Source: Notamacropus eugenii (lineage: Eukaryota; Chordata; Mammalia; Diprotodontia; Macropodidae). From it: 64,000 nt of DNA. The position numbers were made by a program, and so were the translations under genes. The stretch covers positions 351,436,225 through 351,500,224 of the forward strand of contig NC_092875.1 of the NCBI RefSeq assembly GCF_028372415.1. The letters run 5' to 3'. The notes under the pieces were generated by a model that ran no database searches, was not told where the DNA came from, and saw nothing but the letters and a program-made list of their open reading frames with translations. Numbering within the stretch: position 1 is the stretch's first letter; each line of letters opens with the position of its first letter. Shown here piece after piece: positions 23,775 through 35,305 of this stretch.

Positions 23775-24060
23775 AAGGGGTCTCGATTAAGAGAAGTAGA
23801 GGAAAAATTGGGAAGAGAAATGAAGGTGATGAAAGAAAATCATGAAAAAGAGGTCAAAAAGGATAATATAGAGGGAAATATAGTTAGTATTTCACAACAT
23901 GACCATTATGGAAGTGTTTTGTATGACTACACATGTATAACATATCAAATTCTTGCCTTCTTAATGGGGGTGGGTGAGTAGGGAAGAAGGAAGATAATTT
24001 GGAACTCAAAGTTCAAAAAATGAATGCTAAAAATTGTTTTTACATGCAACTGGGAAATAA
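23775..24060 (+). mobile_element. Internally deleted HAL1: coiled-coil piece joined to 3' tail
   Basis: 23793-23861 encodes VEEKLGREMKVMKENHEKEV, clearly homologous to the coiled coil of the intact ORF1 (VEEKLGRAMRDMQAKHEQQV). Within about 25 bases it jumps to the 3' tail: TTTCACAACATGACCATTAT, TTGCCTTCTTAATGGGGGTG and AATTTGGAACTCAAAGTTC. The RNA-binding and C-terminal domains are gone. Confidence 0.65.
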
Positions 24061-24290
24061 GATATATAGGCAATGGGATATAGAAATATATCTTGCCCTA
24101 CAAGAACATAGAGTGGAAGGGGATAAGAGAAGGATGGGGTGAGATAGAAGAGAGGGCAGATTGAGGAAAGGGGTAATCAGAATGCATGCTGTCTTGGGAT
24201 GGGGGGAGGGGAGAGATGGGGAGGAAATTTGGAACTCAAAATCTTATGGAAGGGAATGTTGAAAACTAAAAAAAAATTAATTAAAAATTA
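24061..24290 (+). mobile_element. 5'-truncated HAL1 3' end with poly(A)
   Basis: GATGGGGTGAGATAGAAGAG, AAAGGGGTAATCAGAATGCA and GGAAATTTGGAACTCAAAAT, ending in AAAAAAAAATTAATT. It abuts the RTE fragment at about 24290, consistent with insertion into it. Confidence 0.65.
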
Positions 24291-26480
24291 TTGATGAACT
24301 TCTCTGGGAAACCAAATTTTGACCTAATTTTCCATAAGCCCTTATAACTGACATTACGAAAGGCCTTGGTCAGATTTGTAAAGATCATATATAGACCTCT
24401 GTTCTGCTCCTGGTATTTCCCCTAGAGTTGTTGGGGAGCAAATACCATATTGATCATCCCTTGGCCCTTTCTGAAGCCACAGGTAGATGACCATCTTCCA
24501 GATGAAGGATCATCCTATTAAGTAGGATTCTGGCAAGAATATTGCCAGCAGTGATTAAGAAGCAGGACATTTCCTCCTCCCCTCCCCACCCTGTGATTGT
24601 CACAGGACAATCTATTTCCTTTATCTTTATAGAGATGGACAATGGAGGCATCATTGAACTCCTAGCGGATAACCTACTTGGACCATATGAACTGGAAAAT
24701 TTCAGTCAACTCTTTTTGAGCAGTCAACCCCCTTCCCCCAAACTTGTAAATCTCATCTGGATCAGAATCAGCACCAGATGCTTTTGCCATAGGAAAGGAG
24801 TCTAATGGCTTTCAAAATCTGTTTTTGAGTTGGAAATTTCATGGTAAGGATTGACTTCAACCTGAGGTATACAGTCAATGGTTTCAGTATTGATTAATGG
24901 TGGTCCATTGAGAAAACTAGAGAAGTGTTCAGCCCATCTCTCCAGGATCATGTCCTTATCACTAATCCCTGTAACTCCATAAGTACCGAGCAGTCTTTGT
25001 CCCACAAATAGCCTTCAAGGTTCATAAAAGTACTTTCAATTATAACTATCAGGGTAAAACTGAGTATCATTTGCCTTCTTAATGAGATAAGGGTTCCTGC
25101 GTCTTTTCAATTTTCACTTTTTCTTTACTTTTGAGGGAATTAAATGCTGCATTTTAGAGACAGATGAACCATCCTTCTGGTAAACACTATGGAGTTCTCA
25201 CTTTGATTGTCAAGTTATTGGAGACACCACATTTTCCAGAGCTAAGGCCCAGCAAGAAGGTTGTGTCCTGAGCCTGGTATAACAACAATCATTTGTACTC
25301 ACCCTCTGGATGAGCTCTTTGTTTCTGCTACCTCTCTTTGTCAGGTCTACAGCTCACTGTGTAGTCATAGATATAAGTATTGATATCTCCCCACATTTTA
25401 GTGGGGAAAGGGAAATCCTCCTTCCTTTCCACTAGGGGTAGGGCTCTGGAAAATGGGTCCTTACAAGCCATTTCCTTTACTTTCAAATTAAACTTCAGTT
25501 TGATTCCTGCTTCTCCTGTCTCTAGCCTACTTTGTTCGATTCTACACACCTATAGGTGAGAAGTCAGTTGCATACTGTTGACCTCATTTAGAAACTTCTG
25601 AATTTCTTCATCAATATTGTCAAACAAGTCTTAAAGTTTATAAGTGTACTGACACAGATGATCAAATAAAGCGCTGTACACCAAATCTCAGAAGGCTGCC
25701 CACTCTTTTTCTACTCCACTGTTTGACAATTGTGTATTAGTTCAACTTTCCCCCCAATTTATCAATGAACTATTCCTGCTTAGAGAAGTGCTCTAATCTG
25801 TTGACACTAAGTCATTTTATTTGGGGGCTGCTGCTTTTGTTGAATGTGAGTATTTAACTTGGAGAGGATAAATGTATGATTAGTCCAGCATTCTGCACTA
25901 CACATTGCCTTCATCACTCTCATATCCTGTCTCTCCTCCTTACAATGACACAGTCTGTTAAATGCCAATATTTATTGTGAGGATGCACCCATTAATTTTT
26001 ATTGAATTTAGGTAAATGGAAGACAGTGCTGGTGATAAGAAGATCACGAAATGCACAAGTCTGTAGTAGTAAGTGACCATTGCTATTGATGTTTCCAATT
26101 CTACTCCTCCCAAGGACTCCCTATTATGTCTGGTAGTCTGCACCTACTGAAGCATTAAAGTCACTCAGAATTATAGGCTTGCACTCTTTTGTTACATTGA
26201 TGATGAGGGTCTCCAGATCTTCATAATTTTTTTTCCTTTCACTTCTTCAGGGATCGTCATGGGGGGAGCATAGACACTGATAACAGTGACATGACATTTT
26301 CCTGCAAGTGGCAGGTTCACTTGTTTTGGAAGGCATACAAGCTAGCTTAATTTTGTTTGCAAACCTATACCAGCTTCATGGTGTTCTCTTTCATTGTGGC
26401 CACTCCAGAGAAAAAATCACTTATCCAGTTCCAACTTCAGTAAGTTGTCTTTGTTTCATTTGGGGCTGCTTTTTGGATGT
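24290..26480 (-). mobile_element. RTE-clade LINE: endonuclease to RT, no 3' half
   Basis: Minus strand, in the expected order. Near 26250: endonuclease text (YAPPMTIPEEVK; a DFN-type motif is degraded). 26143-25958: QTTRHNRESLGGVELETS. 25549-25328: a linker. 25005-24850: ILERWAEHFSSFLNGPPLIN and TIDCIPQVEVNP. 24654-24454: RT motif AGNILARILLNRMILHLEDG. Near 24440-24300: MVFAPQQL then NLTKAF...KGLWKIRSKFGFPEKF. The catalytic Asp of the usual FVDLTKAFD is replaced (FTNLTKAFRN). Stops and shifts are frequent. The element ends abruptly at the HAL1 poly(A), with the YADD-containing half absent. Confidence 0.75.
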
Positions 26481-26499
26481 GTGTGTATTGTTAATGTGT

Positions 26500-26938
26500 A
26501 TTTAATGAAATTAATGTATTTTTCATGGAATGGGAAGATCTTTGCCATCCATTAATAGGCCTATGTGACCTGCTTAAGTCACATGGAAGCTTAAGTCACA
26601 TGAGTTTGAGTCATATGAAGCTTGTGGTTGGAGGAGGTTGCTGAATGGGTGGAACAGGAAGGGGCAGAGCTGGAGCAAAGTTGAGAGAAAGTTGGTTAGA
26701 CTAATCAGCTGGGAAGGACAAAGGAAGCAGGCAGCTGGCTCTGAGTGAGAGAAGGGCATTTTGCTTAGGAGAGCTTATTTGTGGGAAGGCCGCATAATGT
26801 TCATAGACTTCTTGGTTTTTATGTTGGATTTCTTTGTTGCTACGATGGATGTGGTTTCCTAGCGTTTGAATAAATGTTTTGGTTCTGTCTTCCATGTGGA
26901 AAGTCTGTTGTACTTTGTGATTCAGAACTGTGCTGGCA
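26500..26938 (+). mobile_element. Possible solo LTR
   Basis: A GC-richer block with a purine-rich middle (GAGGAGGTTGCTGAATGGG, GGAAGGGGCAGAGCTGGAGC), an AATAAA at 26869-26874 and a CA end at 26937-26938 after TTCAGAACTGTGCTGG. The layout resembles an endogenous-retrovirus LTR with U3, poly(A) signal and short U5. I cannot fix the TG start or a target-site duplication. Confidence 0.35.
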
Positions 26939-27420
26939 TATTTGTAGCCGCCATGGGTTCTGTTAATGTCATATTGTCTGTACAGTGTGATAATCTACTG
27001 AGTTCTGTTGCAAGAAGTTGTTCGATTTTGTGTGGTCTATAAGTGTGTAAACATTCCATGTATCCATGGTAAGTAGAATTGTCCTCACGTAAGTTTTTGT
27101 ACATTTTGTGTGTGTGTGTGTGTGTCTGTGTGTCTGTGTGTATGTGTGTTTTGACCACAGGATGAGATCCCTGCCTGCCACAGTATGCAAGCCAAGGTTG
27201 GGTAAGCAGGCAATTTTTAGGGCACCTTTCCTAGTCCCTTTCTCACACCAAGAGGTGAAATGTATTATCCTTAAAAAACTGCTTTGATACCCAGGAGACT
27301 GTCAATTCTCACTGCTGCTTCCAGTGAGAAGATGACCCCATGGCCTGGGCTTCCTAGCTCTCAGTGAATCCACATCTACTGCTTTGTCACTTGCCTTTTG
27401 TCACAGGAGTTTGAGATAGT
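26939..27420. other. Unassigned segment with (GT)n tract
   Basis: Contains a (GT)n/(TGTC) tract at 27098-27151. The rest (GGGCACCTTTCCTAGTCCC, CCATGGCCTGGGCTTCC) may be the 5' part of the adjacent RTE element, split by the possible LTR. Not established. Confidence 0.35.
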
Positions 27421-27734
27421 TAAACGATATGAGTAATGTCTTTCAATTTATACATAAATTGGATTTGAGGCAGAGTCACGTAAAGTCATTGGCCTCATAT
27501 TGCCTAACATTCATTATTGTGGCATACTTGTTTTCTCACTTTTGCAGATGTCAAAAACTGTGCAATAAATTATTTTCCACCAAAAGTTTAAAGGTGCCTG
27601 AAAAAAGGAGAGAATTTCAAAGTTGACATTTAGTATTACAAATATAATATCCCTCGTCTTTACTCCCATCCATACTTTTCCCCTCAAAAAAGTGTGGGAG
27701 CAAGGCTTTAAAAGTTCTGGGTAAGACCACAAGG

Positions 27735-28000
27735 CAGGATTTAAAACCCCATCTGCTACAGGAAGTCTTTCCCAAGCTCTCTTAATTCTAGGGCACTCCT
27801 TCTGTTGCTTATTTCCAGTTTATCCTGTATATAGCTTGTCTGTACACACTAGGTTTACATGCTGCCACCTCCATTAGACTGTGAGTTGCATAACAAAAAG
27901 GACTGTCTTTGCCTTTCCTTATATCACCAATGCTTAACATTGTGCCTGTCAAAGTACAAACACTTAACAAATGTTTATTGTCTGACTGGCACGAGGTTTG
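27735..28000 (+). mobile_element. L2 LINE 3' end
   Basis: GGAAGTCTTTCCCAAGCTC, TTAGACTGTGAGTTGCATAA, GACTGTCTTTGCC, TGCTTAACATTGTGCCTG and CTTAACAAATGTTTATTG are the L2 3' terminal motifs in order. Confidence 0.8.
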
Positions 28001-28775
28001 TGGATTTGTTTTGCTTTGAATATTATGATAAATGTATTTCAATATAATATGCTCTTTATAATCCTGTTTATTTTATTTTATGCATTTAAAAATATTGTTC
28101 TGAAAATATTTCATGGGCTTTAGCAGATTACCAAAGATGTCCATGAAATACAGAAAAACGTTAAGAATCCCTGACATAAGGCTATATTTCAAGCACTGAA
28201 AAAGTAAAAGCAAAACACATACTGAGCAGAAATACAATTTATTTAACAGGAATTTTAGCAAAGATTTTCGGAACTTAAAATGAGAGATGCTAATGGGCGC
28301 TACTTTATCAAATACTATTGTTGGTGTTACCATTTTTGCCTAGTTACTTATTATTACCATCAAAATATCTGCTAAATACAGCAATTGCCATATGAAGCTC
28401 ACTGAATTTCCTATTTTGTATGTGCAATTTTAAATAATAATGTGGTTTATGTGAGAAACAGTCAACAACTATTTATTGAGTACTCTTAGAGAACACAATG
28501 TAGTTGGCATTTGGGGTGGGTGCTGACAATTACATTCAATGTAACTCCTAGAAAGATTTAAGAGTTTTTGTCACTCTGGAATGGGGGTGGGGAGTGAGAG
28601 CAGCTGAACTTCCTATGAGTGAAAGTATAGAGGGAGATGAGTAAATTTAATAAGAAAAGGTAAAGCAAGAAAAGGGGAAGCAAATGTGGTTCATGTGCAT
28701 GATTGGGGAAAGAATAAATTCTCAGTGCCTAAGCCTAGCAACCAACCAACCCTAAATGTGATGACTCCTCCTGAG
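28001..28775. other. No recognised feature
   Basis: AT-rich. Only a short L2-like AACTATTTATTGAGTACTC near 28470 is suggestive. Confidence 0.45.
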
Positions 28776-29051
28776 GAAAATATCACAAGATATCAGAGCT
28801 CAACAAATCTTTGAGTTCTAGCAGTCTAACAGTACATGAATGAGAATCTTCTCTACAATATATCTGACAAGTGGAGATCTAGCCTTTGCTGGAAGATAAC
28901 CAGTGAGGGGGCACCTACTTCAGCATCCTGCTCTCTTTGGGAAAGTTCAGATTGAAAGGAAGTTTTTCCTTACATCAATCCTAAATTTACCTGTTTGCAA
29001 CCTTACTCCTTTGCTTCTGGGTCTGCATTCAGAAGGCAAATGGAACAAGTC

Positions 29052-29585
29052 TCATTGTTGTTGTTGTTGTTCAGCCTTTATTTTTGAAGAGGACCAATGA
29101 CATCACCGGGTGATATCTGGACTTGTGTGGGAATTGGATTTAAATGAGGTAGAATTTCATGAAGTCACCAGTCTCACTCCCTCTTCCAAAGTCATCACAG
29201 TCCCATGGCAGGACAAAAGTCAAGACGAGTGGTGACAGCTGAGATGTAGCAGATGACCCTAGTGTCTTCAGTGCCCGACCAAACTCTAAGTACTCTGAAG
29301 CACCTTTTTCAGCCACCTTCATGGCAACTGGAACAAACTATTCTTCTTATCCATCCATTCCACCAGGGGAGATCTAAAGACGTGCTTAAGGATAGACATT
29401 CCCTTAACTCACCAATAGATTTGAGGCCAGTCAATTATTATCAGTCTGGCTTAGTTCATTTGCAGTGATGTTTTTATCAGGGTATGGCCTCTGCACATGT
29501 TACAGCTTCTTGGAGAAAAGTAAGAGTTGAGTGACAGATGGACACCAAAGGGGAATAAGCATCCCTGAAAAGGGCTCAGCAAGAT
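29052..29585 (+). mobile_element. Marsupial SINE (long form) inserted in L3
   Basis: GTTGTTGTTGTTGTTCAGCC head, then GAAGAGGACCAATGACATCA, CTTGTGTGGGAATTGGATTT, ACTCCCTCTTCCAAAGTCAT and a 3' half (TAGACATTCCCTTAACTCAC to CCCTGAAAAGGGCTCAG) shared with 23.58-23.77 kb. Flanking L3 sequence resumes after it. Confidence 0.75.
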
Positions 29586-29857
29586 CTCACACCTCAGGTG
29601 CTAGTCCTCTTTGAACACCCAATACATCCTTCTCTTTCACTTGATATCATGCCAAAACTTTAAAAAGTTATCATATACCCCCCTAGATTTCTCTCTTGCT
29701 GGCCAAATGTACCTACTTCCTTTAACTATGACTTTAAGACTTCTCAATATTCTATGCATCATCTTCAGGTCCTTTCCATTTTATCATTGTCTTTCCTAGA
29801 ATTTGGTAACCAGAAGAGAACATGATAGTCCAGATGCAGTCTAACTGGGACATAATG

Positions 29858-30060
29858 GACACAGATGCTGAAGTGTAAAGCTAAATTTAACCTCAGAAGA
29901 CCTGATTTCAAACATCAGATCTTCTATATAATAGTTGTGTGACCTAGGGCAACACACTTAAAACTCTGGGACTAGGTTTCTACATCAGTAAAATGAAGAG
30001 GTTTTACCAGTTGACATCTAAATTCAATTTCCGCTCTGTATCTATGATCCTATGACTTCC
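29858..30060 (+). mobile_element. MIR inserted in L3
   Basis: AACCTCAGAAGACCTGATTT, TAATAGTTGTGTGACCTAGG, ACTAGGTTTCTACATCAGTA and TCTGTATCTATGATCCTATG follow the MIR order. Confidence 0.75.
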
Positions 30061-30465
30061 ATAGTCCCAGAAACCATGACCCAAAGTGAAGTACAAAAGA
30101 AACTCTCGTCTTTTTTTTGGCTACCATGCCATCTTTTTCAACCATATTAAGCTTTTAATCCACTAAAATTCCTAGCAGTTATTTTTTTTTTCAGATAACC
30201 GTTAACAATATCATCTCCATCTTGTACCTGTTTTAGGCTCAGTGTACGACTTTGCATTTGTCCCTGTCAGATTACATCTTATTAGACTGGCTTTTAAGTT
30301 TTGGACTCTTGGGATATTGTTGAATTCTAAATCTTTTATCTGTTTTTCCTTTGTGTCATCTAGATATTTAACAATGCTCATTTATGCCTTCATCCAAGTC
30401 ATTGATATAAATGTTGAACAGCACAGAACAAAGAATAGATTCCGTGTGTGTAAATGTGTGTATGT

Positions 30466-30530
30466 GCTTAGACACGCATACATACACACACATATATAAA
30501 TATATATATATAAACACACATACACACATA
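30466..30530. repeat. (CA/TA)n microsatellite
   Basis: ACACGCATACATACACACAC followed by TATATATA and ACACACATACACAC. Confidence 0.9.
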
Positions 30531-30650
30531 TTTTTTTCTCCCCTTTTCTTTAGTGTTCTCTTCTTAAAATCCCTCTAACCAAGTTTATATCAAATGAGTA
30601 TTATCTGAGCCAAATCAGGCAATCAGTTCCAAATCCATGCAAATTCAACA

Positions 30651-32819
30651 CTGATAAGGAGGTCAAAACTTTGAAATTTTCTGGGCTCAGCCATTGCTTT
30701 TACAAATGAGGAAAGTGAGACACAGAAGGAGGAACCGAACTGCCTTTCCTTTCTCACTGATGATTCATATGGCTAGTAAATGGAAAGTTGCCATTTGTAC
30801 CCAGATTGGTATGTACAGTGTTCTTTCTACATAGCTCTCTAAACACTATAGGCAAGATCAAATTTTTTCAAAGTAGTTTTTGTTGCTTTTTTGTTTTGAA
30901 ATTTTGGCCAAATTTCATACCATGTTACCTATAGGCTGCATAATATTTTGGTTACATTTTTCCAATATCTGTAGTTTTGTTAGAATGTATATTGTTTTAC
31001 AATTTCAGTTTACTTTGAATTTAGTAAATTATCTGCAAAAGTTGTTGTAGCTGAAAAATTCTTCAACCTATTACCAATATGGTGAGTAATATATCCAAAT
31101 TTAATTGGGTCATATGCAGAATAAAAGATATCCAATGGCAATCATTGAAGCCGTATTGAAGCTTTACCAGTTTGGTGGGACTTGCTAGATTTTTTTTTTC
31201 TGACACAATGTACAAAAGCCCAGGGTCACACCCATACCATGAGAACACATCAGAGTAAGTATTAGAGGAAGAATATGAAGAAACAAAGCAAATTAAACAT
31301 GAACCACCCTGCAAAATACAGACTTTTGTAATACAGAATAACCCTCCCTATCTCAGTATATGTTTACCTGGACTTGGATGGCCATAAATGGTCTGAGTTT
31401 TTTTGTTCATTAACAACCAGTGAGTAGACACAAGATTTCCTATTTTAAGTAACCCACTTACATCACACTTATTGACTTTCTGATCTGTTTTCTTGAGCTC
31501 TCTCATAGTAAGAAAGGGAAATATTTCTCTTCCCCACCCCCCACTTCCGCATGAATTTAGAATGATTCAAACTACTTCCCTGTGGTTTGTCATAATTTTG
31601 CTCTTTAGTATTATCTTTTCTTTCCCATTAACATTTAGTTATACTAACAGGCATATGCAGAATTCCTGATTTCATCTTTCCTCTAATCTCCCCCTCATAA
31701 TATCTTGCCTACTCTTCCCCAAAGTTTCAGGGACATGCCTCAAACTTAGGATGTTTCAGTGTAGGATTCTCAGTAAATGAACCTATTTTGACTTTTTTAA
31801 TCATTAATGAAGAATAAAGAGGTCTTAGTTGCGAAAACCTTTTCTTGGTAAACATTATTCACAGGCAAAAAGGGGGGAAAATGTGCTTATCTACTATGCT
31901 TAAATGTGGAATCAATGAAACCTACTTACCCTATTGTTTCTAGGTTACCTTTAAAACTGGTATTGGAGAAAGGGTGTGTGTACATTAATGCATGCAAATA
32001 AGTCAGGATCCAACAACAGTACAAAAAATTTCCCCAAAGGGGGAAAAAACATACACACATGCTCTTTCCTATACTCTCTAATTTATCATCATATTCTCTT
32101 AAACTCTAGGGCATTGCATTTTAGAGGCCTATTAAATAAATCAAAAAAGTATATTATCTGAAATTAGGCAAAAGATAGGACAGCAACTAAAATTAATTCA
32201 CCATAGTAATCTGCTCCTATGAAACTCCCCTAAGGGATAACATTATATGCCCATTGCTATGTACTAGGATTCAAGTATATCTTTCCTATTAGCATTACAT
32301 GCCCACATCCCTGTGCATTAAAATAAAAAATATATTCTCCCAGAAAAAGAAAACCTGAAGTAAGAGGTTCACTGTGACCTTTTAAATTGGGCCAATTAAA
32401 TCTAATCATTACAAGTCTACATTTCAGAAACTTATTCAACATTGGAGAATGGAAACAGTCTAAAGTTAAGTTTATCGATGTCTATCTCTAAACATTACAA
32501 AGCTGCCTCCCACTAAGAAAATACAAACCTCAAACCAAGAAGTATCAATGCAAAAAAAAAAAAAATTCTGTCATCCTCAACACTTCATCTTGAAGCTATA
32601 AATACAAAAATGAGAAATATGTGTGACAGAAGTACTGTTTAATGTTGCTACCCAAATCCTTTTCCATTTTACCTCCAGTGGGGATGTGGGGTGGTGGGGG
32701 GAGATGTTGGGTTATGTTGAAGATAATATGATACAGAGCTATAAGCCCTCCTCAGATTTCAAACAGGTCAACTTGTCAAAGCTTTTTAAGGGAGCCAATT
32801 ACATTAATTTTCCACAGCA
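30651..32819. other. Repeat-poor stretch, no gene recognised
   Basis: I find no confident repeat or coding signal. The 83-residue minus frame at 31063-31314 has no domain I recognise. Confidence 0.45.
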
Positions 32820-33345
32820 GAAAAATACATATTTCATTTCCATTTCCCACTAGAGATGGGGCCCAGGGATCCTGTTTCCAAAGGCTCTTATCACTAAGTA
32901 ACATTCGTACCCCCAAAGGAACCTTTGGCAGTCACTGGTCCATTGATATAATTGAGGAAGGTATGAGCTGTCTGACACTGCCATGGCACTGCTCAATAGT
33001 GCTGTGCACTGAGCATTTGGAACAATGGGGTTTCCACAGACGGCCACATTGTCAATAAATTTCAATTACACTAATTGCCAAGAGTTCAATGACTGCACTT
33101 TGAAAGGGGGCAAAAAAATAATAGAAAAAGAAGCCAATGCCTAGTAGGGCTAAAGAAAAGAAAGCAATAAATAGGCTATATTTTCTAATGGGGGCATTAG
33201 TGGATTTTTTAACATGGTTTAACAAGATTTTACAAGCTGTACCGGTTTCAGGCATCCTGTTTTACATTTCTTTGTTAATGTCACTAAATAAAATATACAG
33301 AAACAATTATGGGAGATGTCTTTCAGAGTAGAATTTTTTCTTTTA
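32820..33345. promoter_or_regulatory. Candidate conserved noncoding element
   Basis: Repeat-free block with clustered transcription-factor-like words: SOX-type AACAATGG (33021-33028) and ATTGTC, CAATAAA (HOX/CDX-like, about 33053-33059), and an inverted homeodomain pair CAATTACACTAATTG at 33063-33077. Composition and complexity resemble vertebrate developmental enhancers. Short frames on both strands have no recognisable product. Conservation itself cannot be seen from one sequence. Confidence 0.35.
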
Positions 33346-34545
33346 AATTTTGAGTTTTTTTATTGTTTTTGTTGCTGCTTGTGTATTTTCTATACTGCTA
33401 TTGCTCTGAATGTAGAGACGCTATGCTTGTGAGTGAATCCATCCGATTGATAAAGCAACACAGAACACACAGATGTGACATCATGGAGAAGGTTCATCAC
33501 TCAGATATATACTTTAATTAAGGGGGCAGGATAAAAAGGAGGAGTACAATGGTCATCCTTTACTATTAACACATGTGGGTGTAAAGATTCTGCAGCTTTC
33601 AGTGCACTTGAATCCTGTTCATGTTAGTATCCTCAGGGGTCTATCATCTGAGTTTACTCAGAACTCTGGATCTTCAGTTTCTGGTAATTGGACCTCCAAG
33701 CCAGGTGGATTTTGATGACTATGAATGCTGCAAGCTCCCTCACTAACAGCTACTTTATGTCACAAATGAAATATTCCTCTTCCCAAAGATGTAAGAGTAT
33801 GATTTTTTTTTCATCTATGGATAGTTTTGCTAAGAGAAAGGAACTGGAACAAGGAAAGTTATTAGAAAAATAATGAAAATACATCTGTCCTGAGAAAACA
33901 TACTTACTTAGGATAAAGAGAGCTGAAATGTCCTGTTTCCCACAATCTAATTAGCATATGACTGAAACTAGTACTTTGAAAGCAAAGAACAGGTAGGTAA
34001 CTGTGGAGATTCTTGGAGCAATTTGATTATTCTGAGACAGGTATATATTGCTGAATTATGGTATGGATGACAGGAATGCATATTTTAGTATGCAATAGAT
34101 GTAAATCATTTCACTGAAGAAAATCCATACTTTACCAGTAGGATAACTGAGCTAAACCAACTTTAGGATTCAGAGAAGAGTTCAGAATAAAGTTTATCTC
34201 AAGAATGGTCTCTGGTCAGGTCTGGGAAAAAGAATACTTTTACTATATGTCTTCTGTTGCTAAAAAGGCAGATGGAAGTAGAAAAGCTTTTGCTTTTACT
34301 TCTTGCAAGAGCTAATTGAGAAAAAATGGAAAGACTTCAGCTTTGCCTTTTTGAAGAGCTGACTGTAGGAACAAATATATTATTGCCTTTCTCTTGGCTA
34401 GAATTGTTGCCTACTTCATAAGAAGAAGGAACATCTTAAAGTCCAGCCAAGAAAGTAAAAATGGAAAAGTTCTGCATATACTAGATTTAAAGTTTCTGAT
34501 TTTGGTGACCGCATTGCCTAATATTTAATAATTATTTTTATTTAG
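33346..34545. other. No recognised feature
   Basis: Unique-looking AT-rich DNA. Two loosely similar segments near 34235-34320 and 34325-34400 (GGAAAGACTTCAGCTTTGCC) hint at a small local repeat. No gene seen. Confidence 0.4.
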
Positions 34546-35305
34546 AAGGGATGTGGAAAAATTGAGACACATTCATTGTTGGTAGAATTGTGAGTTGATT
34601 CAACCATTTTGCAGAGCAATCTAGAATCATGTGCAAAGAATTGTTAAATTACACTTTCACTCAGCAAGACCCATCTATTTCCAAGGATAATTAGGAGAAA
34701 AGGAAAATAAACTATATGCTCTAAAATATTTGTAGTAACTCTCTTTGTGGTGGCAAAGAACTGGAAATTGCTGGGATGCCCATCAACTGAGGAATGGCTG
34801 AACAAGTTGTGGCATATGGTTGTGTTGGAATACTACTGTGTTTAAGAAATGATGAGCTCAGTGATTTTAGAAAAAAAATGGAAAGACTTGTACAAAATAA
34901 TGAAGAATGAAATTAGCAGAACCAAGAGAACATTGTGTACAGTAACTGTAATTTTTTAAGAAAAAACTTTGAGCAAATGAGTTATTTTGACTATTACAAA
35001 TACCCAAATTAACTATAAAGGACATATGAAGAAAGATACTATGCATTTAGAGAAAGAACTGATAAATAGAAGTATGCATAGAATAATTTTACACATATAT
35101 ACCTATTCATGTCTATTAGTATCCATCTCTAATGTGTGGGAGGAGAAAAAGAGAAATTTCCATGATAATGTTATTGTATATTTGAAAGGAATAGCAAATT
35201 GTGCATAGCAGATTTGCAGTTTCATGTGCAATCATCTTTTTTTTTAATTGTACTATGTTGTGGAAATGCTTAGTTTATTCCATAAATTAAAAATAAAATT
35301 TAAAA
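34546..35305 (+). mobile_element. L1 3' end (plus strand)
   Basis: GAAGGGATGTGGAAAAATTG, TTGGTAGAATTGTGAGTTGA, GGTGGCAAAGAACTGGAAAT, GGATGCCCATCAACTGAGGA, ATGGCTGAACAAGTTGTGGC and AGAACCAAGAGAACATTGTG give the classic marsupial L1 3' region, ending near an A-rich tail (AATTAAAAATAAAATTTAAA). Diverged. Confidence 0.85.

Larger units (their letters stand above)
28776..30650 (-). mobile_element. L3/CR1-like LINE, reverse, interrupted twice
   Basis: Three blocks read collinearly against the reverse L3/CR1 pattern. 28776-29050: GAAAGGAAGTTTTTCCTTAC, AATCCTAAATTTACCTGTTTGC. 29586-29855: CTATGCATCATCTTCAGGTC, TCATTGTCTTTCCTAGAATT and ATAGTCCAGATGCAGTCTAA. 30065-30650: CCACTAAAATTCCTAGCAG, ATCATCTCCATCTTGTACCT, CCTTCATCCAAGTCATTGAT and CAATCAGTTCCAAATCCAT. 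The last block is antisense to the RT coding region. A SINE sits in the first gap and a MIR in the second. No open frame remains. Confidence 0.75.

Noticed and set aside
26308..26505. Possible membrane protein frame
   Set aside because: Antisense to the RTE endonuclease region.
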